A stretch of DNA of 59,412 nt, from the NCBI GenBank assembly GCA_023954795.1, contig JAGSHA010000001.1, positions 1 through 59,412 of the forward strand, written 5' to 3'. Shown here piece by piece: positions 8,508 through 17,369 of the stretch. Source of the stretch: Oceanospirillaceae bacterium (GTDB taxonomy: Bacteria; Pseudomonadota; Gammaproteobacteria; Pseudomonadales; Balneatricaceae). The position numbers and the translations under genes are program-made. Position 1 is the first letter of the stretch; every line of letters begins with the position of its first letter. The notes below the pieces were generated by a model. The model did no database searches and was not told where the DNA came from. It saw only the letters and a program-made list of their open reading frames with translations.

Positions 8508-10019
8508 TCAGCGCTGGCCAGATCCATCTATCGAATGACGTTCCTCAATCATGTCATCGATATATTGCAGTATTTTGTAACTTTCTTCTTCTGCATTCCG
8601 CATAGCGTCAACGATCTTTTCGCGAACTTCAGCATGTTTCTGCCAATTTTCGTCGCGTAAAGATACTGCCTGCTGTACAGCATGGTGCACTGCCGCATGA
8701 GGAAGTTCAAGTGCTTGGTAACTAGACGTATGTCGAAACTCCTCTTGTCCAAAGCCCTCGTAATACCACTTTCCGAGGCGGCATTCGGTGTGAGTTGTTG
8801 ATATTGCAGCAATTTCTGGATCTCGGTTCTCGCTGGTATCTAAGGCGAGATAACCATTTTGTTTGAAGATAACGTGGTCAGCTTTCGCCAAAGAGCCAAA
8901 CGTTCGGTCCTTCGCATAGGAAACAAAGCGTTTAGTGTCTTCTGCAGAAGAGGCGATTTCCGAAAACTGGTGACGAAAATCTTCGATTTTTTCGGTGACT
9001 TCGGAGGCTGCAAGGGTGGATGATTCGGATTGCTCAACCATCTGATGAACACGTTGGCTGAAGCCATCAATCGTCTGGCTCACATCTATCGCTGCTTCTT
9101 TGGTACGGTTAGAGAGTGCTTTGACCTCATCCGCGACCACTGCAAAGCCACGGCCCTGCTCACCCGCACGCGCTGCTTCAATTGCGGCATTCAATGCTAG
9201 CAGGCTGGTCTGATCGGCGATATCAGTGATGATCGACAGGGATTCGGTCACACGCTTACTGTCTTCTTCCAGCTGATGGATTACGCTACTGACTGATTTG
9301 ATATTGCCGCTGATATTTTCTAGCGATGTCGCCATGGCGTTGACTGCGCTCTGGCTGCTGTCTGCGACTTCGCCGTTACGCGTAGCGATACCCTCAACCT
9401 GTGCCATTTCATCCGAGATTTTCACTAGATCTGCCTGAGTTAGTTTCAGGTTACGAATCAGGTGGCCGGTATTCAGATTATGTAGTTCGGAGTGCAAGGC
9501 GTTAGCAGCCAGAAACTCCTGCCCAGCCTGCATCTTGGCCAGTGAGTCATTAATTCGAATGAGTGATTGACGTAATTGTCCCGGCAGACCTTTATAGAGT
9601 GCCAGACGGTCATAATTCCCTTCAGTTACATGCTTGAAACAGGAGTCGACTTCGCGTAGATAGGACTCTACACGGTCGAGTAAATCGTTCAGCTCCCAGG
9701 CGACCATGCCCACTTCCCCCAGGCCAGCCATGCGGGTGATTCGGCCGCTAAGGTTGCCCTGGTTAGATTCTTTTAGGGTGAAAAATATACGCTCTAGTCC
9801 GTCAATGGCATGGCTGTGGCTAACGTACGTATAGATACCCAGGCCGATGGCAAATCCCATCGGAATCAACAGCCACCAGTACAAGCCGCTGGTCAGTATT
9901 ACGGTCAGACAGGTTGCTGCCATAAGCACGGGAATGGATGAAGAAATAATTAAATTGCGGGTACGCAGCATGGGGATGCCCTGACTGGTACCGTTCTGGT
10001 AATTTTTTTGATTATTCAT
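8508..10019 (-). CDS. Methyl-accepting chemotaxis protein with C-terminal CZB domain
   Basis: A 503-residue receptor. Residues 23-65 form a membrane hairpin with hardly any periplasmic loop, so it should sense an internal or membrane signal. A HAMP-like linker follows, then the signalling tip (SLLALNAAIEAARAGEQGRG at about 270), which couples to CheA/CheW. The C-terminus carries a chemoreceptor zinc-binding (CZB) domain: His at about 410 followed by CRLGKWYYEG, and further His residues to about 460. CZB domains bind zinc and in known cases respond to hypochlorous acid or zinc through the Cys. The PAS gene ends 12 bases upstream, so the two are probably one operon. Confidence 0.92.
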   Translation of the reverse strand: MNNQKNYQNGTSQGIPMLRTRNLIISSSIPVLMAATCLTVILTSGLYWWLLIPMGFAIGLGIYTYVSHSHAIDGLERIFFTLKESNQGNLSGRITRMAGLGEVGMVAWELNDLLDRVESYLREVDSCFKHVTEGNYDRLALYKGLPGQLRQSLIRINDSLAKMQAGQEFLAANALHSELHNLNTGHLIRNLKLTQADLVKISDEMAQVEGIATRNGEVADSSQSAVNAMATSLENISGNIKSVSSVIHQLEEDSKRVTESLSIITDIADQTSLLALNAAIEAARAGEQGRGFAVVADEVKALSNRTKEAAIDVSQTIDGFSQRVHQMVEQSESSTLAASEVTEKIEDFRHQFSEIASSAEDTKRFVSYAKDRTFGSLAKADHVIFKQNGYLALDTSENRDPEIAAISTTHTECRLGKWYYEGFGQEEFRHTSSYQALELPHAAVHHAVQQAVSLRDENWQKHAEVREKIVDAMRNAEEESYKILQYIDDMIEERHSIDGSGQR

Positions 10020-10031
10020 ATCGGCTACGGA

Positions 10032-10556
10032 CTACTTATCCAGACTCATGACCAGGTCATTGTAGGTGGTACCCATTGCATCAAGTTTTTCCTGCAACAA
10101 GCGTATTGAGGCGTCAGGTCCATCTTTCGCACCGGTACGGGCTTCCAATTCAAGCATCTCTTTATAGATTGGGCCTAGCGCTGCGATGGCCTGCTCACTT
10201 GGTTTGCGGCGCACAGAATAATATCCAACAACCCGACCTCTGGCGTCGTAGTCAGGGGTGACATTGGCAAACACCCAGTAATAGGCTCCGCTCTTGCACA
10301 TGTTTTTTACGTAGCCAAAAAATTCTTCGCCGTCTTGGAGGGTTTGCCATAAAAATCGAAATACTCCGCGTGGCATATCGGGGTGGCGGACGATATTGTG
10401 TTGTTTGCCAAGTAGCTCGGCTTCACTGTACCCGGCGATATGCATAAAAACCCGGTTACAGTAGGTAATAATTCCTTTGGTATCGGTTTTGCTTACGATG
10501 AACTCGTCATCCCCAAGGCGAATTTCTCGATCAATCGGCGTTATACTAGGCTTCAT
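10032..10556 (-). CDS. Aer-type PAS domain protein
   Basis: A 174-residue soluble protein that is nearly all one PAS domain of the type seen at the N-terminus of the aerotaxis receptor Aer (NIVRHPDMPRGVF and YWVFANVTP motifs). In Aer this domain holds FAD and reports redox state; whether FAD is bound here is not visible. A helical tail of about 45 residues follows. It is the first gene of a pair with the MCP, so the sensory PAS domain and the membrane signalling part that are joined in Aer are separate here. The predicted role is cytoplasmic signal input to that receptor. Confidence 0.9.
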   Translation of the reverse strand: MKPSITPIDREIRLGDDEFIVSKTDTKGIITYCNRVFMHIAGYSEAELLGKQHNIVRHPDMPRGVFRFLWQTLQDGEEFFGYVKNMCKSGAYYWVFANVTPDYDARGRVVGYYSVRRKPSEQAIAALGPIYKEMLELEARTGAKDGPDASIRLLQEKLDAMGTTYNDLVMSLDK

Positions 10557-10647
10557 CTTTTCCTTCCGCTCAACCGGTGGTACGGCTACAGTGCCGGCAT
10601 CGGAGCTTTAAACCTACAGATTGTAAGCATATTTTCAGGTGATTTGA

Positions 10648-10905
10648 ATGAGAGAGATGTTGCTGATGAGCACCTTGGGGTGTCATTTGTGTGATGTGGC
10701 AGCAGAAATACTGGTCCAGCATATGGATCCTGCACGGTTTGTTGTGGAGTTGGTTGATATTGCAGAAGATGATGCGTTGATGGAAAAGTACGCTGTGCGC
10801 ATTCCGGTTTTAGTAGATGAAAAGTCGGGTCGGGAACTAGGTTGGCCATTCGATCAGGCGCAGTTAGGTGAATTTATTGCCGGTTTGCCTTCAGATATGG
10901 GTTAG
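10648..10905 (+). CDS. Glutaredoxin-like protein (DUF836 family)
   Basis: An 85-residue thioredoxin-fold protein with a CHLC active-site motif near the N-terminus (STLGCHLCDVA) and a cis-Pro segment (IRIPVL-like, RIPVLVD). This is the DUF836/YruB-type glutaredoxin family, which probably reduces disulfides or glutathionylated proteins. It is transcribed away from the PAS-MCP pair and towards tatD. A second possible ATG lies six codons in. Confidence 0.85.
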   Translation: MREMLLMSTLGCHLCDVAAEILVQHMDPARFVVELVDIAEDDALMEKYAVRIPVLVDEKSGRELGWPFDQAQLGEFIAGLPSDMG

Positions 10906-10926
10906 TAATGCGTGATGTCGAGATTG

Positions 10927-10949
10927 ATCCCGGCAGATGCTACCGGGAT
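10927..10949. terminator. Hairpin between convergent genes
   Basis: ATCCCGG and CCGGGAT arms with a 9-base loop between the glutaredoxin-like gene and tatD. There is no T-tract on either side, so it is a weak terminator candidate. Confidence 0.35.
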
Positions 10950-10953
10950 TGCC

Positions 10954-11745
10954 TTAGAGATTAAAAAAGCGCTGAGTGGTAGCCAGTGTTTCTTCGCTGA
11001 GCTGCTCTTCAGACTTGTCGAGTAAAGTAGCGACCTTTCGGGCTATGTGTGGCAAGTGATAAGGCTCATTGCGACGGGATTTAGGTTTGGGTTTTATATC
11101 CCTTGGCAGTAAGTAGGGCGCATCTGTTTCCAGCATCAGTCGTTCAGCAGGAATGTCCTTCAATAGCGGATGAAGGTGAGTGCCGCGACGTTCATCGCAA
11201 ATCCATCCTGTAATTCCAATATGAAGATCCAGATCCAGGTACCCGTACAGGGCGTCTTTTTCTCCGGTAAAGCAGTGGGCTACCGCATTGCTGATTTGGT
11301 CTCGATAAGACTTCAGCATCTCGAATTGTGTCTTAAAGGCGTCTCGTTCGTGCAGAAAAAGAGGGAGTCCTGACTCGGCGGCAAGCTCCAGTTGCACTTC
11401 AAACGCTTTGATCTGTTGCTCAGGCGTAGAAAAGTTTCGATTGAAGTCCAGGCCCGTTTCGCCCACGGCGACTACGCAAGGCTCTTTATAAAGGTCTCGC
11501 AGAGTGTCTGCGGTGGCCGTTGTAAAGTTTTTGGCATCATGTGGGTGTACGCCGGCAGTGCAGTACAGTATGTCGCTATATTGCTGGCAAAGCTGAACGG
11601 CTTGCTCACTTTCATCGATGGCTGTGCCTGTGACCACCATTTTTCCGACGCCCTGATCCACTGCCCGTTCAAGCACGGCCTCTATATCGTTTCGAAAAGA
11701 GGAATCGGTCAGATTAAGGCCGATATCGATCCATTGCGTTTGCAT
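10954..11745 (-). CDS. tatD: TatD family metal-dependent DNase
   Basis: A 263-residue TIM-barrel hydrolase. It opens with WIDIGLNLTDSSF, the TatD-proper form in which the usual HxH metal motif is replaced by NLT; this separates it from YcfH/YjjV. GVHPHD, ETGLDF and ETDAPYLLPRD supply the remaining metal and catalytic residues. The E. coli enzyme is a Mg-dependent 3'-5' exonuclease linked to DNA repair and fragment degradation. The ATG at 11745 was preferred over an upstream TTG at 11754. tatABC genes are not in the window. Confidence 0.88.
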   Translation of the reverse strand: MQTQWIDIGLNLTDSSFRNDIEAVLERAVDQGVGKMVVTGTAIDESEQAVQLCQQYSDILYCTAGVHPHDAKNFTTATADTLRDLYKEPCVVAVGETGLDFNRNFSTPEQQIKAFEVQLELAAESGLPLFLHERDAFKTQFEMLKSYRDQISNAVAHCFTGEKDALYGYLDLDLHIGITGWICDERRGTHLHPLLKDIPAERLMLETDAPYLLPRDIKPKPKSRRNEPYHLPHIARKVATLLDKSEEQLSEETLATTQRFFNL

Positions 11746-11816
11746 CAGTGACAAATCCGGTTGCTAGCTAAAGTCGGGCGGGATTATACGGAGGCCAGCA
11801 GAAGCTGGCCACACCG

Positions 11817-13769
11817 TTACAGGGATTTGGGTTTTTCGGGTTTAGCGTTCAGTGCGAGTAGCTTTTCTTCATGCTCGCTGAGTAAACTGCCGTTTCGGCC
11901 AGACATGCGGTCGTATATCACTCGAAAAGCCAATACGTTCTGAACGTAACGACGGGTTTCTTTAAACGGAATTGTTTCGATCCAGATATCGAGTGGTAAG
12001 TGGCCCCGGTCACTGAGCCATTTTTTTACTCGATGCGGACCTGCGTTATATGCGGCGGTTGCGTAGGCTTTATTATTGCCGAACAGGTTATACATCTCTC
12101 CCAGATAGGCCGTCCCTAAGGCAATGTTGACCTGTGGTTGATTTAGCTGGCTCTGACGCTTATAGGCGATTTTGTGTTTCTTTGCGGTCATCTTGGCGGT
12201 GCCTGGCATCAACTGCATCAGGCCGCGGGCACCGGCATGAGAGCGGGCGTTTTTCAGAAACGCACTTTCCTGACGTGCGATTGCGAGTGGCCATGTCAGG
12301 TCAATTTCACGCAGCTCCGCGTTCTGCTCAAACAGCTGTTTGTGAGGAGCAGGGAAGCGAATCATCAGTTCATCCCATTCGCGGGTTGAGATCGCTGCGT
12401 TGATGGCCCGGTTGTGCCAGCCCCAGCTAAGCGCAAGATAGCCTGTCATCAATTTCTGATCTTTGGTCAGGTTTTTCTCTACGCGTCGCCATTCACGGTT
12501 CGCATCTACAATTCTATTCAACAGGAACAGTTCTCGTGCCCGAATGAGGCCGGGAATTGCTTCGAGTTTTGCCAATGCAGGTTTTTGCAGTGGAATAGTT
12601 TGTTTGTTGAGTGCAAAGGGCTGGTTGTTCAGCTCTGCGGCTAGAAATCCATAAAAACTGCGTTCTTGTGACAGTGTGCTCAGAGGCTGTTTTAGCGGCG
12701 CCTTTAGGCTGAGTTGGCGATTGGCAATCGTGTTCCAGTAAAGCCAGCGATCAGACTTTTGTTTAGCTTCAGGAAGTTGAAGGATGTATCGATTAACGGA
12801 CTTCCAGTCTTGTTTACTCAGGGCAACGCGAACACGCCATTCGGTGACTTCCTCAATTTTGAAGAAGGGATCCAGTTTCTGAATAAGCGGTTCGGCCTTG
12901 GCATCGAAGTTCGCCGCCAAGCGCAGTGCGAGTGTGCGATTGAGTTTGTCGACGTAACTCTGTTCAGTTTTTGCCAGGGTCTTACGTTGTTTTAGCCATG
13001 AATTAGTGGCCGCTACGCGATCTCTTCGTGACCAGCTTTTATAAGCGTACTGGAATGTCACTGCCCGGGCTTCACCGGACAGTTGTTTTGTCGTCAGAGT
13101 GTCAGCGAGATCAGGTGATTGGCGAACCTTCCAGAACAGTGCGATTTGCTTTTTTTGAGCCGGATTGGTCACCGAACGTTCGATGTAGCGTGCAAGCGTA
13201 ACGTTACCTCTGCCAGCAGCCATCCAGAACCGGGTTGACGCTATATCGGATGTTGGTTGTCCTGTTTTTTTCCAAGCATCAAACAATGGATTGCAGTCGT
13301 CTTTCTGAGAGTGGCCAACGAGCCATAACGTTTTTGCTGCCTTTAGCGCTGTTTTCTTTTCTCCACTGTTAAGGCGGGCCACCTGCAAACGACAGCTATA
13401 CAAGTCGTTGTATACCGGTTTTTGGGCGTAGGCGGTTTTGTAGTCTTTCCAGCGCTTATTCTTGAATAAATGTGACAACCACGCGCGATTTAACCGATAG
13501 GCCAAGGGGGTGTCTGAATACTGTTTGGTAAACGCAGTGATCTGTCCTTGATTGGCGTTGTTGAGCTGTTTTCGAAGTAATTCGAACTCCAGATAGGGGT
13601 AAAGCGGATAATCAGCGAGCACGCTTTTTTGTTGGTCGAGCGTGGTGAGCGTGCCCATCTTTATGAGCTTGTGACTTGCGAGGAACTGAGTGCGTTGTTG
13701 ATCGATCGTAACAGCCTGACTTGCCTGACTGGTGACAAGCAGGGAAAGGCACAGAGCCAATGTTCGCAT
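11817..13769 (-). CDS. slt: Soluble lytic murein transglycosylase (Slt70-like)
   Basis: Cleaves peptidoglycan between MurNAc and GlcNAc to give 1,6-anhydro ends, acting in the periplasm. The 650-residue protein has a signal peptide (about residues 1-19, cut after SQA), a long alpha-superhelical U/L region, and a C-terminal SLT domain with catalytic Glu in RQESAF at about residue 501, GLMQLMP and the AYNAGP motif. A start at 13802 is open, but ATG at 13769 has AAGGAAG six bases upstream and gives a proper signal peptide. It stands alone, convergent with nothing nearby. Confidence 0.92.
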   Translation of the reverse strand: MRTLALCLSLLVTSQASQAVTIDQQRTQFLASHKLIKMGTLTTLDQQKSVLADYPLYPYLEFELLRKQLNNANQGQITAFTKQYSDTPLAYRLNRAWLSHLFKNKRWKDYKTAYAQKPVYNDLYSCRLQVARLNSGEKKTALKAAKTLWLVGHSQKDDCNPLFDAWKKTGQPTSDIASTRFWMAAGRGNVTLARYIERSVTNPAQKKQIALFWKVRQSPDLADTLTTKQLSGEARAVTFQYAYKSWSRRDRVAATNSWLKQRKTLAKTEQSYVDKLNRTLALRLAANFDAKAEPLIQKLDPFFKIEEVTEWRVRVALSKQDWKSVNRYILQLPEAKQKSDRWLYWNTIANRQLSLKAPLKQPLSTLSQERSFYGFLAAELNNQPFALNKQTIPLQKPALAKLEAIPGLIRARELFLLNRIVDANREWRRVEKNLTKDQKLMTGYLALSWGWHNRAINAAISTREWDELMIRFPAPHKQLFEQNAELREIDLTWPLAIARQESAFLKNARSHAGARGLMQLMPGTAKMTAKKHKIAYKRQSQLNQPQVNIALGTAYLGEMYNLFGNNKAYATAAYNAGPHRVKKWLSDRGHLPLDIWIETIPFKETRRYVQNVLAFRVIYDRMSGRNGSLLSEHEEKLLALNAKPEKPKSL

Positions 13770-14001
13770 TAGGGCTTCCTTATGCTGCAGTGTGGTCCGC
13801 ATGACGTATTGAGTATAACCACATCCGGATATATTGCGGTGTAATCCGGCACTCCTGATATCTAACCCGCTGATTGCCCAGCCAGTCCTTAGTGTTTGCT
13901 CAGCCGGAATAGTTCAGATGATGGGCTAAGTCTGTATGTATTTATACGGCAGTGAGGCTATGTTTTTAAATCATTTTTTCACTGAATGAGTGTATTTCAA
14001 G

Positions 14002-14007
14002 TAGAAT
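14002..14007 (+). promoter_or_regulatory. Possible uup promoter -10 with GC-rich discriminator
   Basis: TAGAAT followed at once by GTGCGC, 34 bases before the uup start. A TTCACT about 18 bases upstream could serve as a poor -35. The same TAGAAT-plus-GCGC pattern occurs before cvpA. The stretch 13770-14001 shows no gene. Confidence 0.35.
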
Positions 14008-14041
14008 GTGCGCTCTTAAGAAAAGTAGACCAGAGAGTACT

Positions 14042-15946
14042 ATGCCCCTTATTCGTCTCGATAAAGTTTCTGTAGCCTTCGGCGCAAAACCGCTCATGGA
14101 TCAAATCGACTTTCAGATTGATCCCGGCGAGCGTGTGGCGTTGGTTGGATTGAACGGCGCAGGCAAATCTACATTGCTGAAAGTCATTGGTGGCCATCAG
14201 AGTACGGATAGTGGTGAATTCTGGTGTGACCCGGCATGCCGGATTGCTGAATTACCACAGGCGATGCCTGCTGCAGATGAACGTACAGTGCGTCAGGTCG
14301 TCAGTGATGGACTGGCTGATGTTGTTCGTTTGCGTGAAGCATACGATGAGCTGGCATCGCAGGCGGATGGTGTGGATCTCGCGAAACTGGAAGTGCTGCA
14401 GCATCAGATTGAAGCCAGAGACGGCTGGCATCTGGAGCAGCGTGTTCAGAAAATTTTGGAACGTCTGGACCTTCCGGGTGAAAAATTGATGTCTCAGCTT
14501 TCAGGTGGCTGGCGTCGCCGCGCCGCGCTGGGCGCCGCATTGGTTCAGGATCCTCAGTTGCTCTTGCTGGATGAGCCGACCAACCATCTGGATATCGAGA
14601 CCATCGAGTGGCTTGAGCAGCAGCTCATGTCGTTTGCCGGCGGTTTGCTGTTTATTTCGCATGACCGCGCATTGGTCGAGAAGTTGTCGACACGCATCGT
14701 TGAGTTGGATCGTGGTCAGCTCACGTCGTTCCCGGGCTCTTACACCACCTACCTTGAGCAGAAGGAAAAGCTGCTGGAGGAGGAAGAGCGTCATAACGCA
14801 TTGTTTGATAAACGTCTGGCGCAAGAGGAAACCTGGATTCGTCAGGGCATCAAGGCGCGTCGAACCCGTAATGAAGGGCGTGTGCGTGCGCTCAAAGCGA
14901 TGCGTAATGAGCGTTCAGACCGACGTAATCGTCAGGGTAAAGCCAACTTCAATCTTGAAGAGGCGAAGAAGAGCGGCAAGATTGTTGCTGAGCTGACAGG
15001 GGTGTCTCATGCATATGATGGTCGCAGTCTCATCTCTAACCTTGATTTTATGCTACAGCGGGGTGACCGGGTTGGATTGATCGGGCCGAACGGCGCAGGT
15101 AAGAGTACGTTGCTCAATATTTTGCTGGGCAAGCTTGAACCAGAACATGGCAGTGTTCGTGTTGGTACCAATCTCAAAGTTGCCTATTTCGATCAGTTAC
15201 GCAGTCAGCTCGAAATGGAAAAAAGCGTGATGGATAACATCGCGCAAGGTCGTGAAAGCATCGAATTGAACGGGCGTAAGCGTCATCTGATTAGTTACTT
15301 GGGTGATTTCTTGTTTGCGCCTGAGCGTGCGCGAACGCCGGTTAAAGCACTTTCCGGTGGTGAGTGTAACCGTGTCATGCTCGCTAAGCTGTTTAGCCAG
15401 CCAGCGAACATTCTGGTGCTCGATGAGCCTACCAACGATCTGGATATCGAAACGCTGGAGCTGCTAGAGGAGATTTTGCTCGATTTTGATGGCACTGTTC
15501 TGCTCGTCAGTCATGACCGGTCGTTCCTCGACAATGTTGTCACCAGTACGCTTGCTTTTGAGGGCAATGGTCAGGTGCGTGAATATGTTGGTGGATACAA
15601 TGATTGGTTACGCCAGCGGCCTGAGCAAACTGAACTTTCGAAGGGGAAGACTCAGCCCCAAGCTTCTGGTAAAAAACCTGATGCACCGGCTATTCCAGAG
15701 CCAGTGGCAAAAAACAAGAAGAAGCTCAGCTACAAACTGCAGCGAGAGCTTGACGGCTTGCCGGCACTAATGGAGGAGGCTGAACAGGCGCTTGAATCCT
15801 TGCAAGAGGAGACTGCCGCCGCAGACTTCTATCAACAGGATCATCAGGTTGTGACTGATAAGCTTGCTGCGTTACAGGCGCAAGAGCAAAAAGTTGAAGA
15901 GCTGATGGAGCGTTGGGTCGAGCTGGAAGCGATGCAGGAAGACTGA
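14042..15946 (+). CDS. uup: ABC-F ATPase Uup
   Basis: A 634-residue cytosolic tandem ATPase without membrane segments. Walker A is GLNGAGKST at about residue 37 and GPNGAGKST at about 348; signature motifs are LSGGWRRRAALG and LSGGECNRVMLA; Walker B is LLLDEPTNHLD and LVLDEPTNDLD. Between the halves lies the charged linker typical of ABC-F, and the C-terminus is a coiled coil preceded by a KKKLSYKLQREL segment, as in Uup, which binds DNA and ribosomes and limits transposon excision. ATG 14042 was chosen over an upstream ATG at 14006 because it starts the standard PLIRLDKVSVAFG opening. Confidence 0.92.
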   Translation: MPLIRLDKVSVAFGAKPLMDQIDFQIDPGERVALVGLNGAGKSTLLKVIGGHQSTDSGEFWCDPACRIAELPQAMPAADERTVRQVVSDGLADVVRLREAYDELASQADGVDLAKLEVLQHQIEARDGWHLEQRVQKILERLDLPGEKLMSQLSGGWRRRAALGAALVQDPQLLLLDEPTNHLDIETIEWLEQQLMSFAGGLLFISHDRALVEKLSTRIVELDRGQLTSFPGSYTTYLEQKEKLLEEEERHNALFDKRLAQEETWIRQGIKARRTRNEGRVRALKAMRNERSDRRNRQGKANFNLEEAKKSGKIVAELTGVSHAYDGRSLISNLDFMLQRGDRVGLIGPNGAGKSTLLNILLGKLEPEHGSVRVGTNLKVAYFDQLRSQLEMEKSVMDNIAQGRESIELNGRKRHLISYLGDFLFAPERARTPVKALSGGECNRVMLAKLFSQPANILVLDEPTNDLDIETLELLEEILLDFDGTVLLVSHDRSFLDNVVTSTLAFEGNGQVREYVGGYNDWLRQRPEQTELSKGKTQPQASGKKPDAPAIPEPVAKNKKKLSYKLQRELDGLPALMEEAEQALESLQEETAAADFYQQDHQVVTDKLAALQAQEQKVEELMERWVELEAMQED

Positions 15947-15988
15947 GTCATTCATCCGATGTGTATGGCTGGGGAATGAATCTGACGA

Positions 15989-16017
15989 TAACACGGGAGG
16001 CATTGTCTCCCGTGTTA
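15989..16017. terminator. Hairpin between convergent uup and usp genes
   Basis: A perfect 11-base inverted repeat (TAACACGGGAG and its complement) around a 7-base loop. There is no T-tract directly after it on either strand, so termination may depend on other factors. Confidence 0.5.
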
Positions 16018-16036
16018 AGAGATGAAACGGAAAGAG

Positions 16037-16483
16037 TTACTCTTTTTCTGCGTCCTTCACGCGGACTGCCAGTACATCACAGTTCGCACCATGTAATACA
16101 CTATTCGCAGTGGAACCGAGCAGCAGGGCCAAGCCGTGGCGTCCATGGCTGCCTACGATTATCAGGTCGATCTCTTTCTCCTGAGCAAGTCGGTGGATTT
16201 CAGTTTCTGTGTGCCCTGTAATGACTAGTTGCTGTGTCACAGGATAATCGAGTCTTTCTGAGTATTTTTGCAGACGGCTGTGAGCGTGATCATCTAACTG
16301 TTCCTGAATGGTGGTCAGATCCATCGGCACGTCACCACCGTAGGCGAAACTCAGCGGTTCAATTACATGTAATAAATAGAGTTCTGCTGAGTTAGCAGAT
16401 GCGATTTCCCGCGCTTTGTCGATCAGTTGATCGCATTCAGCGGAGAGGTCTAGTGCAAGAAGAATTTTTCCATACAGGCTCAT
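16037..16483 (-). CDS. Universal stress protein (UspA family)
   Basis: A 148-residue single-domain Usp. It starts YGKILLALDLS and carries the ATP-binding type motif GSHGRHGLALLLGSTAN near the C-terminus (G2xG9xG(S/T)), which suggests a nucleotide-binding member of the family. Usp proteins are made under starvation and stress; the exact role is not known. AAGGA precedes the ATG. It is divergent from the 168-residue membrane protein gene. Confidence 0.9.
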   Translation of the reverse strand: MSLYGKILLALDLSAECDQLIDKAREIASANSAELYLLHVIEPLSFAYGGDVPMDLTTIQEQLDDHAHSRLQKYSERLDYPVTQQLVITGHTETEIHRLAQEKEIDLIIVGSHGRHGLALLLGSTANSVLHGANCDVLAVRVKDAEKE

Positions 16484-16580
16484 TGTCGCATTCCTTCTGT
16501 TTGGCTCACTTAGAGAGTAGCATAGGGCCCGCCGCTAGGGTGGCAGAGACCTTGATCACCATCAACAACGGAGAGTTTTC

Positions 16581-17087
16581 ATGAAGTGGGCAATCATCAT
16601 TCTGATAATGCTATCACTGCTTGGTTCAATTATGTGGGTTATGCCAACCCCTCGGCAACGATTTCAGGCAGAACTGCGCACAAAAGCAAAGCCCTTGGGG
16701 TTTCAGGTTCAGATGGTGAGACTGACCGCGCCGCGGGCTAAAGGGGAAACGGAGTCAGGCCAGTATTCTGTTATGGCTTACCGGTTGCCGCGCCTGAATG
16801 TTGACAAAAAGACAGCCAATGCCATGGCTCCATGGCATGCATTTAGGGTCGAATCGATTGCGAATACGGGACTGCCGGAAGGGTGGAGTTGGGGTTTTGG
16901 TGAAAATGTCCTCAGCGAGGAAGCGCTGGCACTGTTAAAAGATATAATCGATATATTGCCAAGTGGTGTTTCTTCGATCGAATCAACCCCGATTCAGGCG
17001 ACCGTGCACTGGGACGAAAATGGCAGTATTGATGATTTGGATCTGATAAAAGCGCAGCTCGAGCGGATTCTGGAAGCAAGAATCTGA
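16581..17087 (+). CDS. Membrane-anchored protein of unknown function
   Basis: Not recognised. A 168-residue protein with one N-terminal membrane segment (residues 3-22) and a soluble remainder, presumably periplasmic or cytoplasmic depending on topology. The middle contains RAKGETESGQYSVMAYRLPR and a WHAFR patch; the end has an acidic, amphipathic helix. GGAGAG sits six bases before the ATG. The next gene (DUF1653) lies 49 bases on and may be cotranscribed. No enzyme motif seen. Confidence 0.75.
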   Translation: MKWAIIILIMLSLLGSIMWVMPTPRQRFQAELRTKAKPLGFQVQMVRLTAPRAKGETESGQYSVMAYRLPRLNVDKKTANAMAPWHAFRVESIANTGLPEGWSWGFGENVLSEEALALLKDIIDILPSGVSSIESTPIQATVHWDENGSIDDLDLIKAQLERILEARI

Positions 17088-17136
17088 TCCCTGAATCGCA
17101 TGGGGAGTCGTCCTGACATATTTAATAGGAAGTAAA

Positions 17137-17364
17137 ATGACGCAATATAACCTGCCTGAACCCGGTCGATATCAGCACTATAAAGGTGCAGAGTACGAGG
17201 TCCTGCATTGCGCACGTCATTCTGAAACTGAAGAGTGGCTTGTCGTTTACAAGCAGTGCTATGGCGATGAAGGTGTTTGGGTGCGACCGCTGGCAATGTT
17301 CTGTGAGCAAGTAACGCTTGAAAGTGGCGAAAATGTCCAACGTTTCCAGGCGATGGGCGCCTGA
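17137..17364 (+). CDS. DUF1653 family protein
   Basis: A 75-residue protein of the DUF1653 type: GRYQHYKGAEYEVLHCARHSE near the start and WLVVYK..YGDEGVWVRPLAMF. The fold is a small beta barrel; no function has been firmly assigned. AGGAAG lies just before the ATG. Convergent with the 234-residue gene, with 5 bases between the stop codons. Confidence 0.9.
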   Translation: MTQYNLPEPGRYQHYKGAEYEVLHCARHSETEEWLVVYKQCYGDEGVWVRPLAMFCEQVTLESGENVQRFQAMGA

Positions 17365-17369
17365 TAGCA

